A DNA stretch of 49,362 bases from Lactifluus volemus (Eukaryota > Basidiomycota > Agaricomycetes > Russulales > Russulaceae). This document shows positions 42,226-49,362 of this stretch, piece by piece. The notes under the pieces are model-generated. The model did not search any database. It was not told the DNA's origin and was given only the letters and a program-made list of their open reading frames with translations. The stretch is from the NCBI GenBank assembly GCA_022376515.1, contig WTXI01000267.1:1-49362 (forward strand), read 5' to 3'. The translations under genes and the position numbers were made by a program. Numbering within the stretch: position 1 is the stretch's first letter; each line of letters opens with the position of its first letter.

Positions 42226-42641
42226 ACTACTAACTCAGCGGACATAGCATCGAACAGTGACTGACCACCGTTATCGCTTCAGGTCCTTCAGCAACACAAG
42301 AATTCTCTGCGCAGCAAATCATCATTTCCCCAATATTAAAACTACATGGTATGACGACTTTATCTATTAAAGCACAGCCTCGTCCGACCTTTGCTTAGTC
42401 GTTCCATCTGATGCAGTCAATGCTTAGGTGTGTCATGGCAAGACACCCGGTTCTGAAAGCCCCCTACCTACTCCGTACATAGACCACACCGCCCAAGACG
42501 AGAAGGACGAGTCCATTACTTGGCCTGGGGCCCAAACATACCGTTCTCTAGCCGTTCACAATGCCCGTTGTCCCCCACGAGAGCAGTACGCACCCTCCCT
42601 CTCCCCTCCTCCCCCCGTCTTTCTATCAGACCTCAGTTTCA

Positions 42642-43971
42642 TCACGCATCGTCGCTATCGCTCGCGAATTCCACAGCCGTCACCCTACGCGCCGCCTTGT
42701 TCGGGTTGGCCAATGATGCGCCCGGACGTCGTGGCATCGCAGGGACGGCCGTACCTACAAACAAAACGCTGGAGTCATCACGAGGTTTCTCCAAAAAAAA
42801 GGCGAATGTATATTAAATATATTAGAGAGATATACGCACGCGATCGGAGGCGATCGACACTCCCGCCTAGCCCAGCCGGCTCACGCTCAGCAGCGAGAGC
42901 GACGGCCGCCGCAGCGTCTGCGCGCGCCCTGGCGAGCTCTGCTTTGAGCTCCTGCACTTCCGTCAGCGCAGCTCGCTCTGATGACGCTTGCATTGTCTGC
43001 GATTGCGGTGCCTTGCGCTTGCCCGCGGATCTTTCGTGCGATCTCTGGGAGCCTCCCCGGACCGCCGTGGGCGATGCGCCGTCGTCGTCGCCTCGATGAC
43101 GACCAGCATCCCTATCTTTGCGGGAAGGAGGGGGCATCGGGGAGGAGGCGCGCGACGAAGCGGGAGAGTTGTTGGGAGATTGGGTCCGTTGGCGCTTAAC
43201 GCTCGAGCGTGATCGTGGCTTGGCTTGGGGATCAGTTTCGAGGTCCCCGTGTGCGTGGAGCATGCGGCAGCCATGAGCCTGAGCGTCTTCTGCGACCTAA
43301 AGTTCAACCGGTTGAGCTTAGTGAAAAGGAAGGGGGGGGGAAGAGTGAGAGGGGGTGGACGCACTCTCGCGAAATACTCGAACGTAAAGCGGGCCGCGTC
43401 TTTTGCATCGAGCTCGTTGAGCGCAATGTGCAAAGGTTTCTTGGCCTGCGTGCCAAGCACGAGCTATTCGAGGTAGAGAAAGAAGAAAAAATAGTCAAAC
43501 AACCAACCAGGATACAGGATTCGGAGAAAGGTAACGCACGCACTTTCATGTTTCGAAAGCTGTCCTCGTGTGTAACAGCAACCTCACGATTGAGGATCGT
43601 GCTCGCGACTCGCTGAGCAAAGGCGCTGATGCGCGCGTGGACATGTTCCCGGCCTATGCACAAATTCTGCGTTAGCACCGATTTGAGGCTGGAAATGGAG
43701 AAGGGGATGGGGGAAGTCGCGTACTGCTAGTCTCTCCACGTCCGCTGGGCGCCATGTACCTTTCCACCAGCGTCCGTTCGAATGACCAACGTGCACCAGC
43801 CATGCGTCTGATTTCAGACTCGTGAGTAGTATGTATGCGCGTCCCACCCCAAAGTCGCTCCCTGTACTCCCAGCAGACGCAGCGGCGGGAAACGTGCTGT
43901 ATGAGAGCATCCAGGGGTGCCAGTGCAGCGAGGAACGTGTTGTTGTTATCCTTCTTGTTTGAATATGACAT
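42642..43971 (-). CDS. Five-exon protein of unknown function, basic linker and coiled coil
   Basis: Exons 43971-43725, 43653-43544, 43445-43365, 43278-42840 and 42754-42642 (lengths 247, 110, 81, 439 and 113) join in frame to 329 residues. The N-terminal part (LAALAPLDALIQHVSRRCVC, REHVHARISAFAQRVAST, KKPLHIALNELDAKDAARFT) is helical and probably folded. A basic Ser/Pro/Arg-rich linker (RSSVKRQRTQ, RKAPQ) with likely nuclear localisation signals follows. An Ala-rich coiled coil (EVQELKAELARARADAAAAV) comes next. The last exon ends VEFASDSDDA. I do not recognise the family. All introns are GT-AG. The small last exon and the alternative frames make the C-terminus less certain than the rest. Confidence 0.7.
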
Positions 43972-44714
43972 GCCAAAAACTTTTTTACAAGAAAGAAGAA
44001 ATATATAAAAAAAAATTTCACAGAAAGAAAGGACAACAAAGTGTGAGTGGTTGATGAATGAATGGTCGTGTCAAACTGGCCACATCATCAGGCCACATCA
44101 GGACCCTGTTGCCGAAAAAAAAAACCCCTGTTGGTTGCCCTGTCCTGTGCGATATCTCGGGGCGGAGGTAATGCGGAAGACGGCCCGGGTTGTGGGTTTC
44201 AGTCCGACCACAATCACACAAGTTCGGAGCACAAGCGAGGACCATTTATGCCTTGCTTTTTTTTTCTCTAGAACCAGGAGTGCCGGCCGAGTTCAGTTTT
44301 TCGACAGTTGCGGGTTCCGACGTCGGCGTCAGGAGCCCCTTTCCCAAAGTTTATGGTGGTGCCTGAGCTATAGTTTATGACCTGTCAACACTTCAAGCTG
44401 CCGCCTAGCGTAACAGACCGTAAAGGAAAACCAGGACACTAAGAGAGGACGGCCATCGTTTTAAAGGGCCTCGTCGAAAGGGTGAGAGAGGAAACAGCTG
44501 ACAGTTCTAAGCGCCCGAGAGGCCGCGATCGCGCCTGAGCACGGTGTCTTCGCCTCGATCCACTGGCTACGTAAAAAGGTTTTCTTGTCGCTTTCTCGAC
44601 GTGCTGCCATATCTAAATACAAGTTTCCAGCCATCATACATGCAACAAAGTCATCCCATACTGCTACAAATGCTCTGTTGGTCAACCGTCGCCGGGTACT
44701 CGTCTTGTTTGCCC
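43972..44714. other. Intergenic, no gene seen
   Basis: Contains the promoter of the five-exon gene and the 3' region of the next. No gene supported. Confidence 0.5.
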
Positions 44715-45545
44715 TCAACGCCTCTGAATGGCCTTTGCAATCCGGTTCCGAAACTCTTCCTCCGTCTCACCCGCACGTTTCTTGATATCCTCGCCCTTCT
44801 CCGCCGCCTTTTTCTTTGCCTCCTCGAATCGGGTGTTCCATGCGTCCAGCGTCTCGTTGGCGCGACGTCTCAGGTCATCGGTCGTCTCCTTGGTTTGTGA
44901 TTTCCCCCAGCCCAACCATTCCCACCAGCTGCTCTTCGCTGCATCTGCCTTTTTCTCTGAAAAAGGAAACAACTACCGTTAGCACGGCCAGCGGAGATTA
45001 GTCCAAAAGTTCACTGACCGGCAGCGGAGCGTGCCTCAGTTGCGAGGTGGACAGCTTCATTCTTTGCATCCTTATAGAGTTGCTCGCCGCGCTCGACACC
45101 TTGACCAGCCTGATCTCTTGCCTCTCGTACTTCAACTCCGCTTCTGACTTGAGTTGTTGGTATTTCGCATCGCCGCTCTTAAGCAACTCCTGCGTGCGAT
45201 CCTTCGCAGAGCGACTCGCATCATCAGCGGCCCGCGGGAGGTCGTCTTCGAGGCTCGCCTTTGCCTGTGAGGGTGCCGTCACACTCTCCCTTCCGGTGTG
45301 TGCGCTCTCCTGCATGGTGTAATAGTACCAGATAGCCCCTATGGCGGCGAGCCCGCCACCGATGTAGAGCATGTTGTTGTCCCTGCTGCCCTTCCGTGGG
45401 GTCTCGGACTGGTTGGTCGTCGGGCGGGTAGAGTTTGAGCCGACCGTGGAGAGTATACGGGCGTGCCTGCGGGGGCAGGAGGGCCTCTGGACGGGATAGT
45501 GGTCATGCGAGATAGGCGAGACGCGGGTCCAATGCGATAGTACAT
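44715..45545 (-). CDS. Membrane-anchored helical protein, possibly mitochondrial; frame broken
   Basis: Reading on the minus strand: an Arg/Ser-rich stretch RRHARILSTVGSNSTRP, a membrane segment MLYIGGGLAAIGAIWYYYTM (start at 45372), a charged helix (DDASRSAKDRTQELLKSGDA), then ARDQAGQGVERGEQLYKDAK. After an intron starting at about 45019, EKKADAAKSSWWEWLGWGKS, KETTDDLRRRANETLDAWNT and EEFRNRIAKAIQRR complete it; the stop is at 44715. The pattern, an Arg-rich presequence, one anchor and LEA-like helices, suggests a mitochondrial inner-membrane or intermembrane-space protein, but that is inference. One frame change is needed near 45115 (KYE to ARDQAG), and the N-terminal presequence has no in-frame ATG, so it is either a pseudogene or affected by sequence errors. 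Confidence 0.55.
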
Positions 45546-46393
45546 GATATGTTCGAGTGATTCAACTGATTATTTCTTCTCGTACAAGCTGTCAATGTCG
45601 TGGTGCGCGTTAAAAGATGAGAGTTGTTCTTTCGTTGGCATCCGAGTCTCCATCCCTTGTATGACGTCACACTCAGTCATGTGTAGCCACGTGCTGACCA
45701 CCCATCCGAAGCGTGTCTGTGTCTCTTCACTTCCTTTTTTTTTTTAATTCCCGAAACGCTATCAGAGGTTCATCGTCGTGTTTGAGAAAAACGCGTTGAC
45801 GTTGGGGAAGGAGGAAAGAAGTTGCCGGAAGGAACTGCCGAGTGAAGTGATTGCGCGTCTTAAAATTTCCGACTTGCCTAATCGATGGGCGCGCGTTCTT
45901 TTTCTTCTTCCCTCTTCATCTTACTCAGGTCAACGAGTGTTCTACGTGGATGTTGTGTCAGGACTGCTTCCGAGACGCCTTCAATATCATCCATTGATCC
46001 GTTAGCCCTTGTGGCGAAAGTGTGTGTTGGGCGCACAAACCACCAGCTCGCGTGTGACCATGTGTATTATGCTCGGTATCCTCATGGTGTTCCGTGTGGG
46101 GGAAAGAGGCAGGTTTTCGGTGGTCTAGTATGCATCTAACTTATTCATAATGCCGCAGCGTGTCAATACAAAGTCAACCCCATGTCAACTCGCCGTGCGT
46201 TTTATAAAGTTATCCGAGTCTCGGCCTGTAATTCCATCGATTGTTATCCGTTCGCCTCATCTTTTTTTTTTTTTGCTTCGCCTACACGCGACTTCCGCGG
46301 GTTTGTGTGCAGGTTCCCAGTAGCAGTTGGGCAGGGGTTATTGGACAGATGGAGAAAGACGGTGCGTGATCGGGACACAGCTCAGATGTCGTA
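45546..46393. other. Intergenic, no gene seen
   Basis: Promoter region of the helical protein and 3' region of the C2H2 gene. Poly-T tracts occur at about 45735 and 46262. Short frames show no pattern. Confidence 0.5.
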
Positions 46394-48347
46394 TCAAAAA
46401 AAAGTCCTGCAGTATATATATGCAGAGCAAAAGAGCACAAACTCAGACAGAACAGTACAGGCAAACGCAAAGCAAAACAAGTAAAACCGCTGTCCATGGG
46501 CCCCACATTGCGAATACTCGCATCGCAGTAGGACCGGCAGGTAGAAAAGAAAAAAAAGGGTAAGAAATAACGCTACTAACGTCCATCCTGGGATTTCGAC
46601 TTGCGTCGGCTCTGCTCCTTGCTCCCTTTCTTCGATGACTTTGGGAATATCTCCTTTCATAGCCTGCGCAAACGGCTTCCCGAGGCCTTCGCCTGTCCTC
46701 ATCCAAAGCGCGAGTCTATCCATGAAACCCTCGTACACTTCTTCAGTGATCCTCCGCTTCAATTTGGCCTCGTCCTGGGCGACGCTGGTGCATTCGGTGG
46801 GCGGCTTCTTCTTGTGCCGGACGAGCGCATCCCCACGCGCGAAGAAATCTCCGCAACGATCGCAGAAGGAGATTTTCGCGGGGTGCGCCTCCGCCTTGTC
46901 GCAATGACGTTTGAAGTCGTCAAAGTCACTAAAGTCGGCACCGGGGCAAAGTCGACACTTCAACACGTCGACCGCCCCGCGCTTCCAGTCGGCATCCGTG
47001 GTCGCTAACAGGGTTCGATGGCGCTCCTTTAGCCCTCGAGGGATCCTGAACAGTCCTCCTCCCGTCTGCTCCTCGTGCTCCGCCATCACATCTTGCTTCG
47101 GCACGCCCATGCTGTTGTGGTGCCACGCATCTCCTTCTGCACTCCCCTCAACCCAAGGCAACGTCTCTGGCGCAGTAGGCCACACCAATTCCCGCTGGAC
47201 ACTAGGTCCCGGCAGGGATTGATGGTAAACTTCATGCGCGGTTGGGGCCACGAGCATCCCCGCTCCGTGGCCCGCCGTCTTGGATTTACCATTTACACTT
47301 GTCGGGATCCTGGCTGCGGGCTTGTGGCGGGCCCTACTGGAGGGTCCTGCCGCCTCCAGAACCCCGATCTCCACCACCCTCTTGACCCTCTTGTAATTTG
47401 CTTGGTGCTCATTCCCTCCTATGCCCCAATCACCGTAACTGTCCTCATCCCATGGGAGCGCTTGCCGAGGACTGTTTCTGGCACCACCAAAGTTTGTGTG
47501 GGGAACAACAATGCCTGGGCCATAGTTGGGTCCTCCTGTGGCTGCCAGTGGGGCCTGCAACTTCCTGTATCAGCGAAGGTGAACGTGTTGCCCCCATATG
47601 GGGTGGAGCAGAAGAAGCTACTCACGAAGAGTGTCATCCAGGCCCGTGATGTCGAAAGAATCTGCACCATAATCAGGTGCAGTCTGTCCCACCAGGCTCT
47701 GGTTGCCGATGAGGTAATCTAATGTGGCATCGTTGAATGGCCAGCTAAAGTCGGGTTGCAACGTCGCTGGCACCGCGGGGTCCTGCTATGTCTCAAGGTA
47801 AGCAAATATCTTTAACTTGTGTGACCATCACTCACGCTATACCCAGGAGTTCCTGGTAAGTGTAGGTGGCAATGTCCTCGTCCCACGATACATCACCAAA
47901 TGGCGATGGAACGGAGCTCGAGGCAGTCAAAGCTTCGTGCTGGTCAATACAAAGGAGCATGATAGAAAGGTCGAGACGTACGGGGGTTGACCCTTGTGTG
48001 CTCCCTGTTTCCAACCCACGAAAGTCGATTTCGAGGTCGGGGTAGATCGGGAGTGCGGTGGCATCGGTGACATCGATGCCAGGGAAAGTGATCCCGCCAC
48101 TGGGCAGGTCACCAAAGCGCTCGGAGTTGCGAACGTTCTGTGACGTGGAAATGTAAGTAAACATTTGATATTCTAGAGGAGAGACCAGACTCACGAGATC
48201 AGTGCGAATTGGCTCGGGAATCGTGTACGGTTGAGCGTAGCCCACGGATTTGGACCGTGGCGCGGGATAGCCCTCATCAGATAATGCATTGTCCAGCCCT
48301 GAGAAAGGTATCTCATGGGTCATAAAGTTGAGAAATGGTAAGGCCAT
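46394..48347 (-). CDS. C2H2 zinc-finger protein, probable transcription factor
   Basis: The likely start is 48347 (MALPFLNFMTHEIPFSG); an in-frame ATG at 48413 is possible. Exons encode an acidic Ser/Pro-rich N-terminal half (SGGITFPGIDVTDATALPIY, DVSWDEDIATYTYQELL, PDFSWPFNDATLDYLIGN). A long exon (about 47560-46580) ends with two adjacent zinc-finger units: CRLCPGADFSDFDDFKRHCD and CDRCGDFFARGDALVRHKKK, of the C-x2-C-x(n)-H type. A helical region EEVYEGFMDRLALWMRTGEG follows. After EIPGWT a donor-like GTTAGT could splice to a short end (W-T-T-F-F, stop at 46394). Read-through would add a hydrophobic tail that I take to be intron. The junction near 47830-47780 is not fully resolved. The acidic N-terminus could be an activation region. 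Confidence 0.72.
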
Positions 48348-48413
48348 TTTAGATGCAGGTACCAAGAGGGTGTGGAATTGGTGTGGAGAGTGGAGAGACA
48401 GTGCGGATGCCAC

Positions 48414-49362
48414 TGCGGAACCTGCTTGCTTTTATGGGGAACCAGCGCTTGCAAGGCCAAAGCCTTGCTGGCGAGGTTGACGATGACAGTTTGTACTCAG
48501 CTGAGTACAAATCGCACATGGTCTTCGCGACCCAGAGACGATCCCATTGATTTTCGGCCCATGCATGCACGGCCGTTCCTAGCCGCGGCATAGCCTTCTT
48601 GTCATGTCAAGGTTGTGGCTGTATCGCCTCGTGTTCTCAACCATGAAGGGAAGAGGACCCTTGAAGTCGTCAACCCCAAAATTTTTGCGCAAGGTTTAGT
48701 CGCCAAGTTGAATGTAACCCCCGTGTGTCTTTTCATTCTATCAACGGGATCATTTGAACCTTGAACGAATCAAGCAAAGGGAATACAAATGATCCTATCT
48801 AGGCGGAGGGGCTCGGCTCGGAAACAAAAGGCCAAAGCCAACGAAACGATTATGTGGCGGTTTCAGGTTCAGGTTATAGTACGAATCAAGTACTTCCACA
48901 GAGCATTCACAAATATCGAGATAGGGGGTTCCCCCGTAAGGCTTGAGAGTAAGGTCCAGTGAGATCAAGTATAGCTCAATGGAGGTCTGGGGAAAGGGTG
49001 TGACATGCGGCGGTTGCTACAAACGCCCAGCTGTGCATGCTTCCTCCCTTCTCTCTAAAGGAAGACAGGTTGTGTCAAATAATGTATTTAGTGTTTTTTT
49101 TAGGCTTGACACGGAGCTCAGGTTTGCCGCTGTACGTCTTCCGACCTGAAATGCGCAACAGCGTTATCATCTCGAGACCGTAAGTATGCCACTACGAATG
49201 CCCCGTGGGATTGTCCGTCCTAACCTGGGCATATTATCATGGCCCGGGCGTGTGTATGGAACGTCTTTGAGTGAACAAACTTGAAGGACCGCCCGGCAAT
49301 CGTCTCATGAACGTTCAAGTTCGCGCCGCTCGGACATGAACTGGCTGTGGTTTAGCGCCACT
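48414..49362. other. Upstream region of the C2H2 gene, nothing else recognised
   Basis: Includes the promoter of the C2H2 gene. No open frame here has a recognisable pattern and no repeat or RNA gene was seen. Confidence 0.5.

Noticed and set aside
42428..43099. 223-codon plus-strand frame opposite the five-exon gene
   Set aside because: The minus strand gives a consistent spliced chain with conserved-looking composition; this frame is its Ser/Arg-rich shadow.
47075..47722. 215-codon plus-strand frame
   Set aside because: It is antisense to the zinc-finger gene, whose frame carries clear domain motifs.

Overview
The window looks like a filamentous basidiomycete, most likely an Agaricomycete. 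Genes are broken by many introns of about 45-60 nt with GT-AG ends. The gene content includes a DUF6533-type membrane protein, a degenerate NACHT/STAND NTPase, a BTB protein of the agaric type, a C2H2 plus Zn2Cys6 transcription factor and an intron-containing hAT transposase gene. All exon structures below were read by eye from reading frames and splice signals. No alignment or database search was run.

Layout. 0.3-3.6 kb: a nearly full-length but frameshifted hAT transposase gene (+). 4.1-7.3 kb: decayed sequence with coding remnants on both strands. 7295-12848: a complete, apparently very young Ty1/copia retrotransposon with 549-bp LTRs in which I found no difference, a GGCTG target duplication, an intact 1491-aa Gag-Pol and a primer site of the half-initiator-tRNA type. 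12.85-16.9 kb: a host-gene scrap at the copia insertion point, inverted-repeat islands, a duplicated oxoamine-synthase (BioF-like) pseudogene carrying a 149-bp Harbinger/Tourist-type MITE, and a degenerate MFS tail. 16.9-23.2 kb: two tandem paralogous 14-TM drug:H+ antiporter genes (-), with a second copy of the BioF-like pseudogene and MFS tail between them. So the unit [antiporter + BioF-like gene] was duplicated and partly lost. 24.9-26.35 kb: a DUF6533 membrane protein (-). 26.4-30.9 kb: gene-poor sequence.

30.9-34.5 kb: a transcription factor (-) with a C2H2 finger, a C2HC finger, a Zn2Cys6 cluster and a long fungal-TF regulatory half. 35.25-37.6 kb: a membrane protein with a long acidic disordered tail (-). 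38.4-39.3 kb: a compact RING protein (+) with an N-terminal SUMO-interacting motif, a candidate SUMO-targeted ubiquitin ligase. 39.55 kb: a tRNA-His(GUG) gene with a 14-nt intron. 39.85-40.8 kb: a BTB/POZ protein (+) whose C-terminus is frameshifted. 41.8-42.2 kb: a NACHT NTPase pseudogene (-). 42.6-44.0 kb: a five-exon protein of unknown function (-). 44.7-45.5 kb: a helical, probably membrane-anchored protein (-) with frame problems. 46.4-48.35 kb: a C2H2 zinc-finger protein (-). The last kilobase holds nothing I can recognise.

The antiporters, the BioF-like pseudogenes and the nearby transcription factor resemble a decayed export or secondary-metabolism locus, but no intact biosynthetic enzyme remains, so that is inference only. 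The right-hand 20 kb looks like ordinary conserved genes, with SUMO/ubiquitin control and transcription as themes.
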